From NCBI GenBank assembly GCA_910584065.1, contig CAJTZN010000003.1, positions 53,964-117,963 of the forward strand: a DNA stretch of 64,000 bases, read 5' to 3'. The notes below the pieces were generated by a model. The model made no database searches. It saw only the letters and a list, made by a program, of their open reading frames with translations, and was not told the DNA's origin. Made by a program: the position numbers and the translations under genes. This stretch comes from an uncultured Eubacterium sp. GTDB taxonomy: Bacteria > Bacillota > Clostridia > Lachnospirales > Lachnospiraceae. Positions 15,882 through 24,300 of this stretch are shown in pieces. Position 1 is the first letter of the stretch. Each line of letters starts with the position of its first letter.

Positions 15882-17354
15882 TTATTCAATCTCACCTGTG
15901 TTGTGACTCTTCTGAATATCTCCGTAGCTATAATGATGCGAAGAGCACTGAACAAATTCGTTTTCGTTTTCACTTGAATTCTTCAAACCTAAAATGTAAC
16001 TTTTTACACGTTTATTTGATGAATTATCCGAAGTACAATGACAATCATTAAAAACGTTTTTCTCCACCTTTGTATTTTTTGCCCTCACAATTTGCATTTT
16101 AAATTCAGCATAACTACCATATCCAGATTCGCCTCCAGCTGAACATTTATCAAATTCACAGTCCTTTACATAGCCATTAGTAATCGCGAGAATACCGCCT
16201 ATTGTGCTGCTCCGATTATCCCGACTTGTAACCATAGTACAGTTATCGAAAGTACTGTTCGCGATTTTTCCGTTATCCAGCTGGAAAAGATAGGAACAAG
16301 GAAGTTCGATTCCCTTACAGTTTATAAATTTGCATTCACGAATTTCTCCTTCGGCAATATCTAAAATACTTTTTGAGACACAAATATCCGAGAAAGTAGT
16401 GTTTTTTATTACAATTCCATTACCTTGAATAAACACGTAAGCCTCCTTCTCACCTTCATATTTTGTAACAAGGGAACCCCAAAACGTACTCTTACTCTTA
16501 CTTTCACTCACATCAAAATAGTTGTTTTCAAATCTACAACCATCAAAAACCACTTTTTGCTTATTTCCTCTGAACCCTTTTATATTGACAAAAGAACAGT
16601 TCCTAAAAGTAATGGAATCTGCAATACATTCACTTAATTCAAAATATTCCTGGTAATTTGAAATTTGTGCATTTACCACCAATACACTTCCCTTCAAGCG
16701 CTGAATATCCGCAATACTATTAACAATGGCAGTATATTCATTATCAGAGAAATATCCCAAAAAGTAATTATAATTAGTAGTGTCCGTTGCATTAATATTT
16801 CCAAGAAAACTGTTAAAGTCCTGCTCAATAATTGATTTTGCTATTTGAGCCGCTTTTCTAACATCGCTTTTGCTCATACGCAAGAACTGAAAAAGATCGG
16901 AAATAGCTTCATATCCCCTCTTTCTAATACCGCTCTCATCCATCATGGACAGGATCAATAAATCAACAGAAAAATATGTTGCTGCGTCAGAGTCAAAAAC
17001 CTGTACCAGGTGATATATTGTTTTCGTATCCACTTTCAAACTCTGAGCAACGTATTTCTCCAGATTTACATTACTGTCGTAAGAAGCAATTATCCTACAA
17101 ATGTAATACATTCTGCTTTGCTCCAACAATCGGTTAGAGATATTATTGCAAAAAGCTAATAGAAATCCGATATAGTATTCCCTCACAATCTCAGTTTCGT
17201 CCACAAGATAGTGTCCTTTGATCGGATACTGCTTTGCTAACAGAATATTTTTTTCATCTACAACTTTAGTGCTCGTTTGAGTCGATGCCTGCTCAAGTGT
17301 TTGAACCGCATCCATAACTTGTTTTAGCGCTGTAACAATTTGGTCAGCATCCAC
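15882..17354 (-). CDS. Scaffold protein: TerB-like domain plus right-handed beta-helix (490 aa)
   Basis: This paralogue of the 405-residue protein has an N-terminal helical domain of ~210 residues, with AATYFSVDLLILSMMDES, YEAISDLFQFLRMSKSDVRK and AAQIAKSIIEQD lining up with the same elements of the other two scaffolds. Residues ~225-480 form a long beta-helix with coils ending in N.tF..C (ITFRNCSFVNIKG, VVFDGCRFENN, IVIKNTTFSDI, IRECKFINCKG, VKDCEFDKC). No catalytic residues or export signal are seen. The gene is 14 bases after the first dynamin-like GTPase. A long repetitive surface and a cytoplasmic location suggest a binding or assembly platform, which is inference. Confidence 0.62.
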   Translation of the reverse strand: MDADQIVTALKQVMDAVQTLEQASTQTSTKVVDEKNILLAKQYPIKGHYLVDETEIVREYYIGFLLAFCNNISNRLLEQSRMYYICRIIASYDSNVNLEKYVAQSLKVDTKTIYHLVQVFDSDAATYFSVDLLILSMMDESGIRKRGYEAISDLFQFLRMSKSDVRKAAQIAKSIIEQDFNSFLGNINATDTTNYNYFLGYFSDNEYTAIVNSIADIQRLKGSVLVVNAQISNYQEYFELSECIADSITFRNCSFVNIKGFRGNKQKVVFDGCRFENNYFDVSESKSKSTFWGSLVTKYEGEKEAYVFIQGNGIVIKNTTFSDICVSKSILDIAEGEIRECKFINCKGIELPCSYLFQLDNGKIANSTFDNCTMVTSRDNRSSTIGGILAITNGYVKDCEFDKCSAGGESGYGSYAEFKMQIVRAKNTKVEKNVFNDCHCTSDNSSNKRVKSYILGLKNSSENENEFVQCSSHHYSYGDIQKSHNTGEIE

Positions 17355-17368
17355 CTTAGAACACCTCC

Positions 17369-18970
17369 TTACAATAATCCATGCTTAATCTCCTCTATTC
17401 TTTCCAAATCCGCTTTTATATCTATTGCGAGATTTTCCTTTTTTGCCTTTTCTTCATCAATCTGCCGTCTCAGGTCAGCCATAGCTTTTTCCAACGTATT
17501 TTTCTGACTTGCGAGTTCCTCTTCAATTGATGTATTAACAAGCTTTATCTGTCTGGTTATTGTCATTTCTATACCATGACCAACTTCTTTCATCACTTGT
17601 GGAAACACTTCAGAACGCAGTTTTTGTCTGATATCCTGTTTCGCTTTCTCTCTTTTCTTATTACCAGACAACTTCATGAAAATCGCTGCTAGTATTCCCA
17701 AAATAGGTACTCCGAGCAGTAATCCTGCTACAACGGCAACAATGCCTCCCACCATCCCCTTATTGATTTTTTCCGCATCAAATACAAAAGAAATCGTAAC
17801 ATCTTCAATAGACTCGCTATTGATCACTTTTGCAACTTTTTTCAGGTACTTTTCCACTTTGGGAATGAATCTTTTTTGCACACTAACTGTCACAGCATTT
17901 CTAACCACAGAATTAAGATGGTCATTAATATTCTGATTATTTAATGCCATTGCAACCAATGTTGATTCCTCAGATTCCATTGCTCGTTGTACATCTGATT
18001 TTATTTCCTCAATACACTCGGATATTTCCAGATCAAAATCTTCTTGTTCTTTTGAAAACCTAGAATCCAAAGAAGATAGCTGTCTTTTCAATTTATCGTT
18101 CTTTTCATCCAATTCGGATTCCGATAACTGACTTCCATTTAAAGTTGTGTTCAAATAATTTTGTGTATGTTCTAACACAGGAATAACAAGCGTTTTATAC
18201 TTGTTCGCAAGGATCTCCCGAGATTTTTCCTGTATTTCTTTTAAAAATTCTTCCAGTTCTTCGGCATCTCCTGTAAAACTGCTTGTCCTGCAGTATCGAA
18301 TCTCCCGGTCGCCCACAAACCGCCGCAAACTCTCTTTCAGTTTTTCGAATGTCACTTCAAAATCATCATTTCGTTTATCATACTTTGTAATAACAACACA
18401 GAGAGGCATGTCATAAAGACACAGTTCTTTCAAAATATTTCCCACACTGCTTCTAACGATCATGTCGTCAGCGGGAAAAGTAACAATATATGCCAGACTT
18501 TGTGGTAAGTATTGATCGATGGCCTTATTATGTATCTCAAAACCAGATTCAAACCCGGGCATATCGACTAGCATGACATCCGGAATTTCTTCAAGGAAAC
18601 TATTTCTAAGCTGTATCCGCGCACTCTTAACCGTATTGGCATCCGCCTCATATTTTCTAAAATCATCAACGGATAAGCGCGTATACGCGCCATCGTTTCG
18701 AATAATAGTTACTACATCCTCTGATTCTGTATAAACTATTTCTGCTGGAATTGCTGTTTCAGGAGTAATATCTTCTTTGAGAATTTTATAACTATATCCT
18801 AAAACAGTATTTATCAACGCGCTTTTTCCAGAACTGAACTTCCCAATAACAGGCGTGCATACTACAGCCTCCGATATTTCTGCCTGTAGTCTGCTGATCA
18901 CATCTGTATCAAGTCCATATGCGGTGTCAATCCCCCGCAAATCTTCTAATGCCGCCATTACTTTCTCCAT
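17369..18970 (-). CDS. Dynamin-family GTPase with membrane hairpin (first of the island operon)
   Basis: Starting at the ATG at 18970 the product is 533 residues. A GTG twelve codons upstream is open but lies inside the WYL gene; GGAGG sits ten bases ahead of the chosen ATG. The G domain has P-loop GKFSSGKSA (43-51), G3 DMPGFES and G4 TKYD. A long coiled-coil stalk follows. Around residues 400-430 the strongly hydrophobic stretch GGIVAVVAGLLLGVPILGIL is a membrane hairpin or paddle, as in bacterial dynamin-like proteins that fuse or tubulate membranes. It is the only one of the three island dynamins with an obvious membrane segment, so it may anchor the complex. It starts 17 bases after the WYL stop. 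Confidence 0.86.
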   Translation of the reverse strand: MEKVMAALEDLRGIDTAYGLDTDVISRLQAEISEAVVCTPVIGKFSSGKSALINTVLGYSYKILKEDITPETAIPAEIVYTESEDVVTIIRNDGAYTRLSVDDFRKYEADANTVKSARIQLRNSFLEEIPDVMLVDMPGFESGFEIHNKAIDQYLPQSLAYIVTFPADDMIVRSSVGNILKELCLYDMPLCVVITKYDKRNDDFEVTFEKLKESLRRFVGDREIRYCRTSSFTGDAEELEEFLKEIQEKSREILANKYKTLVIPVLEHTQNYLNTTLNGSQLSESELDEKNDKLKRQLSSLDSRFSKEQEDFDLEISECIEEIKSDVQRAMESEESTLVAMALNNQNINDHLNSVVRNAVTVSVQKRFIPKVEKYLKKVAKVINSESIEDVTISFVFDAEKINKGMVGGIVAVVAGLLLGVPILGILAAIFMKLSGNKKREKAKQDIRQKLRSEVFPQVMKEVGHGIEMTITRQIKLVNTSIEEELASQKNTLEKAMADLRRQIDEEKAKKENLAIDIKADLERIEEIKHGLL

Positions 18971-18987
18971 GATCTTCATACCTCCTC

Positions 18988-19959
18988 TTATTTGTATAGA
19001 TTGCACATATTTTCTACTTCTTGTCTCATTTCATCAACAAAATCCTGTGGATATAGGGCTTTCACCCTGCTGCCTTGTGATAAAAGGAACATATTTATAC
19101 CCGTTCCATAGGTTTCAGCCTCTATAATAGCCGCCTTTCCTGTCTTGTTAACCACCCTTGCCGTCGGAATTTTGTCTAATATGGCCTGTACGGACATTCC
19201 TGTGTATTCAAATCCTATTTTTCTATATTCGCCCGGAAACATGAACTGAATTCTATTCCTTAACGCACCTTCATCAAAATCATGTCCACATTCGATTTCA
19301 AAACGCTTTCGATGCTCTACGATATTAACGATACGGTCAACCCTGTAATATAACGGTTTCCAGTCATTTTCATCACACCTGTAAGCTATTAGATAAAAAT
19401 AGAAATCAGAAAACATGATAGCTACCGGCATGATCCTCCGTTCAACCATTTCTCTGGATATCTTGTAATAAGAAACCGATATTTCAATCCTTTCATAAAT
19501 GCAACGCGTAAGCTGCCACAAATTATCAATTACGCTATTGCAGTCATGATTTACCTCATTATAATGATACATTTCCTTCCTGATGATCTTTTCCAACATA
19601 TTTCGATCATGGACGGGTGTGAAATTCTTCAGTTTCATAATCAGGTCAAGAATTTCCATCTTACTAAAAGCCCTGCAGCCAATCATCATCTTTATAACCG
19701 CTATCAATTCTTTACTAAGTAAAAAATTATCGAATTCCAAATAATACGATTTTGAACTCGCAGCATACTTCAATTCCGCGTTTCCAACCAGCTCCCTGTT
19801 TTCATACAGAAAATTTTTAATCTCGCCTATGTCTCTGGAAATACTTTTTGATGAAACACCATACTCATCGGCAATCTTTTTCACAGAAATATTTTCACCT
19901 TTCATTGCCCTGAAAAAGATTTCTAACATCCTATTTTTCTTTGTTCCGGTGCTGCTCAT
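18988..19959 (-). CDS. WYL-domain transcriptional regulator of the island
   Basis: The 323-residue protein has an N-terminal helix-turn-helix (ISVKKIADEYGVSSKSISRDIGEIKNFL) and a WYL domain with the typical FYFYLIAYRCDE...WKPLYYRVDRI block, followed by a C-terminal WCX-like region. WYL regulators such as BrxR and CapW repress phage-defence operons until a nucleotide or nucleic-acid ligand is sensed. The start at 19959 has AAGGAG nine bases ahead. An upstream ATG at 20001 would place the TATAAT box inside the coding region and is rejected. It is the first gene of the GTPase/HerA operon. A 16-base palindrome overlaps its promoter and recurs at the promoter of the neighbouring GTPase, so it probably controls itself and both transcripts. 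Confidence 0.88.
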   Translation of the reverse strand: MSSTGTKKNRMLEIFFRAMKGENISVKKIADEYGVSSKSISRDIGEIKNFLYENRELVGNAELKYAASSKSYYLEFDNFLLSKELIAVIKMMIGCRAFSKMEILDLIMKLKNFTPVHDRNMLEKIIRKEMYHYNEVNHDCNSVIDNLWQLTRCIYERIEISVSYYKISREMVERRIMPVAIMFSDFYFYLIAYRCDENDWKPLYYRVDRIVNIVEHRKRFEIECGHDFDEGALRNRIQFMFPGEYRKIGFEYTGMSVQAILDKIPTARVVNKTGKAAIIEAETYGTGINMFLLSQGSRVKALYPQDFVDEMRQEVENMCNLYK

Positions 19960-19986
19960 ACATTTTGGCTCCTTTTCGTTTTTCAT

Positions 19987-20019
19987 ATTATACCACATCA
20001 CAGGGACAAATGTATGTCC
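19987..20019 (-). promoter_or_regulatory. Extended -10 promoter with palindromic operator of the WYL-led operon
   Basis: On the minus strand TGGTATAAT (TATAAT is the complement of 19987-19992) forms an extended -10, 28 bases before the WYL start. A palindrome GGACA-N6-TGTCC at 20004-20019 covers the -35 position. The same 16-base site, 13 of 16 matching, covers the -35 of the 351-residue GTPase gene at 21217-21232. Confidence 0.68.
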
Positions 20020-20023
20020 TATT

Positions 20024-20056
20024 AAAAAAATAGTGAGCAGATTTTCCGCCCACTAT
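20024..20056 (-). terminator. Rho-independent terminator after the YfjP-like GTPase
   Basis: On the minus strand a 12-bp stem (two G-U pairs) with an AAA loop runs from 20056 to 20030 and is followed by seven T. It separates the single-gene GTPase transcript from the WYL-led operon promoter just downstream. Confidence 0.85.
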
Positions 20057-20080
20057 CATGATCACTACATGAGATTCTAA

Positions 20081-21136
20081 CTATCCAAATACTCCGCAGA
20101 AGATCCCTTTTACGATACCTGCCGCTCCTCCAATCACACCTCCCACAATTTTGCCAGGGATACCCAGGATCTCACCACCGATTTCACAACCTGCTGACGC
20201 CCCATCGGATAAACAGTCCCATACCGTGTCACAAAACCCACGCTGCGCTCCTCCACGGTAGTCGTATTCCTGGTCATCATAGAGCCAGTTATCTTTATCA
20301 TCATTGATATTATCCGCCAGCGCCAGTCTTTTATCTTTCGGAATCGCCTTTACAATAAAGTACAGAAGTTTTGTCAGATTGTATGGCTTCCTCTGCTCTC
20401 CGTCTTCTTCTTTATAACCCGCACAATAAAAGATCGGCTTAACATCTAATCCCGTTCCTTCCTTAATTCTCTTCTGAACTGACCCCGCCTTCTTTTTCAA
20501 AAAGTTTTTCAGCACCTCATCGGGTTCATTCCTTTCCGAATCCCAATGATTACCTTTCATAGCAATATCCGCCTGATTTAAAGCGATCAAAACACGTTCT
20601 TTCGCCACTTCCTCACCAAGGCAGGGTATGAGCACATTATTTATCAGATCGTAAGAAGTTCCCAGATCTTTTGATGATGAATCCAATATTACAACAACCA
20701 TATCGATCACTGGATTTAGTTCTTCGTCCAATTCATTCAATTTCTTAATGATGTCACTCGTTATTTTTCCATCACGTTCCACTCCATCCCCCAGTCCCGG
20801 AGTGTCCCAAATAATAAGATTATCCAGTTCATATTTGGCAATACAATCTGTTTCCGGGTCCACACCTACCCCGACCTTCGCAACTTCCATATTAAATAGT
20901 GCATTTATCGTTGAACTCTTTCCGCTTCCGGTCGCGCCCGCTAACATAATATTAACTTTTTTCCCCCGGATTTTGAGAAGCCTTGAAAGCTTCCTAGTCT
21001 TATCAGCATCTGAAATGTTTAACGACATGATCTCTTCCTCAAGCAGATCATAAATACTTCTTTTTTCATCCTCCATTTCGGTCAAAACATCATCCTGAGA
21101 CGAAAATGTGGGGATTTTGATTTTTCTCTCTTCCAT
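20081..21136 (-). CDS. YfjP/IRG-like small GTPase with glycine-zipper tail
   Basis: The 351-residue protein has a G domain with P-loop GATGSGKSS (67-75), G3 DTPGLGD and a G4-like NQAD, resembling the YfjP/YkfA and immunity-related GTPase group. The last ~40 residues are a glycine-zipper hydrophobic tail (GIPGKIVGGVIGGAAGIVKG), which suggests membrane insertion or pore formation after oligomerisation. It has its own promoter and terminator but shares a putative operator with the WYL gene, so it is likely part of the same regulon. An AGGAGG-like site precedes the ATG. A role as a membrane-acting effector of the island is possible but unproven. Confidence 0.82.
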   Translation of the reverse strand: MEERKIKIPTFSSQDDVLTEMEDEKRSIYDLLEEEIMSLNISDADKTRKLSRLLKIRGKKVNIMLAGATGSGKSSTINALFNMEVAKVGVGVDPETDCIAKYELDNLIIWDTPGLGDGVERDGKITSDIIKKLNELDEELNPVIDMVVVILDSSSKDLGTSYDLINNVLIPCLGEEVAKERVLIALNQADIAMKGNHWDSERNEPDEVLKNFLKKKAGSVQKRIKEGTGLDVKPIFYCAGYKEEDGEQRKPYNLTKLLYFIVKAIPKDKRLALADNINDDKDNWLYDDQEYDYRGGAQRGFCDTVWDCLSDGASAGCEIGGEILGIPGKIVGGVIGGAAGIVKGIFCGVFG

Positions 21137-21157
21137 GTAATATTCCTCCTTAATCAG

Positions 21158-21232
21158 TATGACTTGATAAATAGCTTCTTTTAGGTACCTTGTAGTTATA
21201 ACATATCAAGTCATATCGACCAATGGATGTCC
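21158..21232 (-). promoter_or_regulatory. Promoter of the YfjP-like GTPase with WYL-type operator and 12-bp inverted repeat
   Basis: TTGGTC (complement of 21218-21223) and TATAAC (complement of 21195-21200) are 17 bases apart. The -35 lies inside a 16-base site (21217-21232) matching the WYL-promoter palindrome at 13 positions. Separately, TATGACTTGATA at 21158-21169 is the exact inverse of 21204-21215, flanking the -10 and transcription start. These could be two half-operators or a leader hairpin. Confidence 0.6.
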
Positions 21233-21334
21233 GGGCAAAATATTTTTTTAGAAACAAACTACCAATCAAGCTAAAGCTCGGCCTGAATGCTTTCAGTCAC
21301 TCTACTATTTTATTGTAATTTCCTTCCCCATCCC

Positions 21335-23068
21335 TTAGTACTCATACTCCCCCTGCGCCGGCAGGCAGATCGTATATTCCATCGGAATCTGCCTTTCTTC
21401 TCCCGGCTCCAGCGTGACATTCCAGTGGCAGTACCCTGTAGACTCTTCCAGACAGGCATCTCCGAGCCTTACATTCTCAATCCTGACACCTTCCTCATCC
21501 GTCACCGGAATCTGGTCAATGATCCGCAGGACAGCTTTTGTACCCAGTTCGTTTCTGGCCTTTATCACATATCTCCTTTGTATCGTCCGGACAGACTGCA
21601 TTTTTGTAAACGGTGAACGCGTTTTTTCCTGAACGAGCCTTTTCGTCACCGTAACGCCTTTCGCCTGCCCCAGTACAAACAGTCCATCTGACTTCTCCGG
21701 ATCTATCGACTTGCTGCCGACATAAGCGCCATCTAAAAAGATGTTCGCCGTACAGGGAAGCAGGTTCATCTCCTTTAACTCCTCCACATGAATGCCCATG
21801 TACTCACAGCAGTCTTTCTCTGGTACGGCAAAGAATATCTTTTTAATCTCTTTGTCGATGCAGTGGATCACGAGCGTCATCTGCGATCCCTTGCTTACTG
21901 TCTGCGTTTCGTTCATGACAAATTCTCTTTTTATGGAGCTTGCATATTCTTTATGGGCAATCCCTGTTTCTGCATTTATCATGCTTTGCGTCTGCATGTC
22001 GGATCTTTCGCTTTCTTCCCCGTCACTGTATACCCCCAGCGTATAGTCTTCCAGCTCATCGGTTTCATCCCCGCAAACTCCCGGCGCCAGCGGTGCTGCC
22101 AGGGGAAGTCCGCCCATGCTCGGCGGCATGGGTTCCTCTCTGTGCTTCACGATCCTGTAAGGCATTAACTCCGTGATACGGACTTTGTTCTTCGTTCCAG
22201 TAGAAAACAACAGGTTCACGTCAGTCCAGTCGATATTCATTTTCTGGTATATTTTAGCCTTTAGCACAAAGCTGATCTTATTTGAGCCGGTATGGGACTG
22301 GATGTCATAAACGGGGTTCCAGTATGCCTCATCTGTCTCGTACTCGATCAAGAGTACATACTCGTTTCCCGGTTCCGCGCAAACATCCAGTTCCAGCCCA
22401 TTGTACACCCATTCGGCCCGCTCCTTTTCCTTCTCAAGCTTTTCACGCAATTCCGTGATATCTTTTTCCAGTTCCCTGCGTTCCTCCGAGAGCGCCAGAT
22501 TCATCTGCTCTGCCTGCTCATAATTCACCCGGAGCTCTTTGATCGTTCCGATGCGTTTACTGCTTTTTTCCACATGCCGAATCAGGCCTTTTTCTTGTTT
22601 CTGCAGAAACCAGTATCTGCCCAACAGTTGCTGCAGCCCGCTTTCATCATCGAGGATTTTTTTTTTGCCTTTCGTATCTCTCCAGCTAAACTGCGATATA
22701 CCGTTACAGCTTAATCCTTTTGCCGCCTTAATATGCACACTGTCTAATGGAAGCATCGCCGGAAAATCAATGACAAAGATCTTTTCCCGCACGCTCTTCG
22801 GTGTGTAACGTACTTCATGCGTCACTTTCGCATGATCTGGAAAGAGAACTACTTTCGCGACACTGCTTTTCAAAATAGTATCCTGCTCATCCGACAGCGT
22901 CACCTCCCTGTTCCAAGCTATCTTCTGAACAGGCGGCACCAGCAGCCCATCCCCCAGTTGGTTAAAAGACGGGATGAACTGATTACCATCACTGGGAAAA
23001 CAGTGCGGACAGTTGGAATAGCCTTCCGCGTCGTAAAAATGACCATTATCGCATCTTTTTAGTATCAT
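21335..23068 (-). CDS. Zinc-ribbon-headed DUF4139/DUF4140 (mucoidy-inhibitor-like) protein
   Basis: The 577-residue protein starts with a Cys/His header (KRCDNGHFYDAEGYSNCPHC) often found on FHA, phosphatase and kinase-linked proteins in Clostridia. It then follows the DUF4140-coiled coil-DUF4139 plan of the MuiA-like family: a beta domain (about 65-150), a heptad-rich coiled coil (about 170-245) and a beta-rich C-terminal domain with the AYWNPVYDI motif. There is no signal peptide, so it acts in the cytoplasm. It lies six bases after the CHAP-containing ORF on the same strand. Part of its 3' region (21447-21579) is duplicated at 5258-5391 beyond the GTPase island. The molecular function of the family is not established. 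Confidence 0.78.
   Translation of the reverse strand: MILKRCDNGHFYDAEGYSNCPHCFPSDGNQFIPSFNQLGDGLLVPPVQKIAWNREVTLSDEQDTILKSSVAKVVLFPDHAKVTHEVRYTPKSVREKIFVIDFPAMLPLDSVHIKAAKGLSCNGISQFSWRDTKGKKKILDDESGLQQLLGRYWFLQKQEKGLIRHVEKSSKRIGTIKELRVNYEQAEQMNLALSEERRELEKDITELREKLEKEKERAEWVYNGLELDVCAEPGNEYVLLIEYETDEAYWNPVYDIQSHTGSNKISFVLKAKIYQKMNIDWTDVNLLFSTGTKNKVRITELMPYRIVKHREEPMPPSMGGLPLAAPLAPGVCGDETDELEDYTLGVYSDGEESERSDMQTQSMINAETGIAHKEYASSIKREFVMNETQTVSKGSQMTLVIHCIDKEIKKIFFAVPEKDCCEYMGIHVEELKEMNLLPCTANIFLDGAYVGSKSIDPEKSDGLFVLGQAKGVTVTKRLVQEKTRSPFTKMQSVRTIQRRYVIKARNELGTKAVLRIIDQIPVTDEEGVRIENVRLGDACLEESTGYCHWNVTLEPGEERQIPMEYTICLPAQGEYEY
21447..21579. repeat. Right copy of the island-flanking direct repeat (inside the DUF4139 gene)
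   Basis: This is the in-frame copy of the repeat at 5258-5391 (133 versus 134 bases, five mismatches and one indel). It encodes the RRYVIKARNELGTKAV segment and what follows. The two copies are direct and bracket about 16 kb containing the whole GTPase/HerA/toxin cluster. Confidence 0.9.
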
Positions 23069-23074
23069 TTGTCT

Positions 23075-24172
23075 TTACCTCACCTTAACTTTTTTTACAG
23101 CACTCCAAGATCCATATTTTGTCATCCCTGCCTCGCGGTTATACTCCCGCACACGGACATAATAATTTTTTCCTTTTTTCAGCTTTTTCAGAGTCCGTCT
23201 TGTTGTATAATATCCCAGGTTGATCGTCTTTTTCGACTTTTTAAAAGAACGATTTGACGCATACTGGAGCTGATATCCGGTTCGCTTTGACGATGATGTG
23301 AACCTCCATGAGGCATAAATCTTCTTTGAACGGGATTTCACCTTTAAGCCAGTTACTTTATTCGGCTTTTGCGCTTCGGCTACCGTTGGCTCATCATCCG
23401 TCTCATCGTCTGATTCCATGATCGGATTCGTTTTCGGTTTTGCCGCTGGCTTATTCGTCGCTTCTGCCGTTGGCCCTGCCGGGTTTTCTGTCACATCCGG
23501 CTCCTTTGGTGCCGTTGGCTCCTTTGATGCCGTCGGTTCCTCCGGTGCCGTCGCTGGCCGGTCCTCTCCGGCTTTCGAACCGCCGGTAGTAAAGTTCCTC
23601 ATAGAATCCGTTAGCTTTTTCCCGCCGACAACCGCATAAAGTTTGAATTGATACGTCGTCCCCGGTGACAGCTGGTATCCCATATCGCTATTAAAATTGC
23701 ACGTATAGTTCACATAAGATGTGGTAAATGAACACTCCTCCGCATAAGCTTTCAGCAGATTACCGTTTTCATCATAAAGACTGCAGCCAACTTCCGTGAC
23801 ATTTTCTCGTTTCGAATTTTCCACCTTGATATATACCTCGGCATTTGTTTCTTCTACTTTATTCACGTTAAAGCTGCTGAAATACGCCGTACCGGATGGC
23901 ACATATACCCCGTTGTAGGCAGGTCTGACATAGGTGATCTGTTTGATGTTGTTGAGCGCCTCCGGCTTTCCTTTCCACCAGGTATTGTTCACATTTCCCT
24001 GAACGGTTTCATTCGGGCCAGTCATAATACCGATATGGTGATACCGCTCGGAGTCGTAGTCTGTATATTTGTAAAAGACCAGATCGCCGCGCTGCGGGGA
24101 GGAAACGATGCTGGCGCCGCACGTATTTACCAGTGTATCATACATCGTCTGGACCGTCGCTGTGCTGGTCAT
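23075..24172 (-). CDS. C-terminal part of a frameshifted CHAP-amidase surface protein
   Basis: The 365-codon ORF begins in mid-domain. Its frame is open further upstream (to about 24390) and encodes NALASIAEREYNTYKGQ and then SPWCCNFVSWCAREAG, the catalytic Cys block of a CHAP/amidase domain. The matching GDLVFYKYTDYDSERYHHIG (His) lies inside this ORF. A beta module (about residues 95-200) duplicates one in the upstream ORF. A Pro/Glu/Thr-rich linker (KEPTAPKEPDVTENP) and an FN3-like module with AGMTKYGSWSAVKKVKV at the end follow. So this and 24301-25218 were once one reading frame, broken by a -1 shift near 24340-24400. CHAP domains cut peptidoglycan. No signal peptide remains. Confidence 0.6.
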   Translation of the reverse strand: MTSTATVQTMYDTLVNTCGASIVSSPQRGDLVFYKYTDYDSERYHHIGIMTGPNETVQGNVNNTWWKGKPEALNNIKQITYVRPAYNGVYVPSGTAYFSSFNVNKVEETNAEVYIKVENSKRENVTEVGCSLYDENGNLLKAYAEECSFTTSYVNYTCNFNSDMGYQLSPGTTYQFKLYAVVGGKKLTDSMRNFTTGGSKAGEDRPATAPEEPTASKEPTAPKEPDVTENPAGPTAEATNKPAAKPKTNPIMESDDETDDEPTVAEAQKPNKVTGLKVKSRSKKIYASWRFTSSSKRTGYQLQYASNRSFKKSKKTINLGYYTTRRTLKKLKKGKNYYVRVREYNREAGMTKYGSWSAVKKVKVR

Positions 24173-24300
24173 GACATCTTTCGTAATCCCTGCTTCCCTC
24201 GCGCACCAGCTTACAAAATTGCAGCACCAGGGGCTGGTTCCATATTGGTTTGCATAAGCCTGTCCTTTGTATGTATTGTATTCCCTTTCGGCGATAGATG

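Noticed and set aside
20001..20001. ATG at 20001 as start of the WYL regulator
   Set aside because: It would put the TATAAT box inside the coding sequence; the ATG at 19959 has AAGGAG at the right distance.
5258..21579. Island as prophage or integrative conjugative element
   Set aside because: No integrase, relaxase, structural phage genes or terminal inverted repeats are present; the flanking repeat is coding sequence of a host-type gene.
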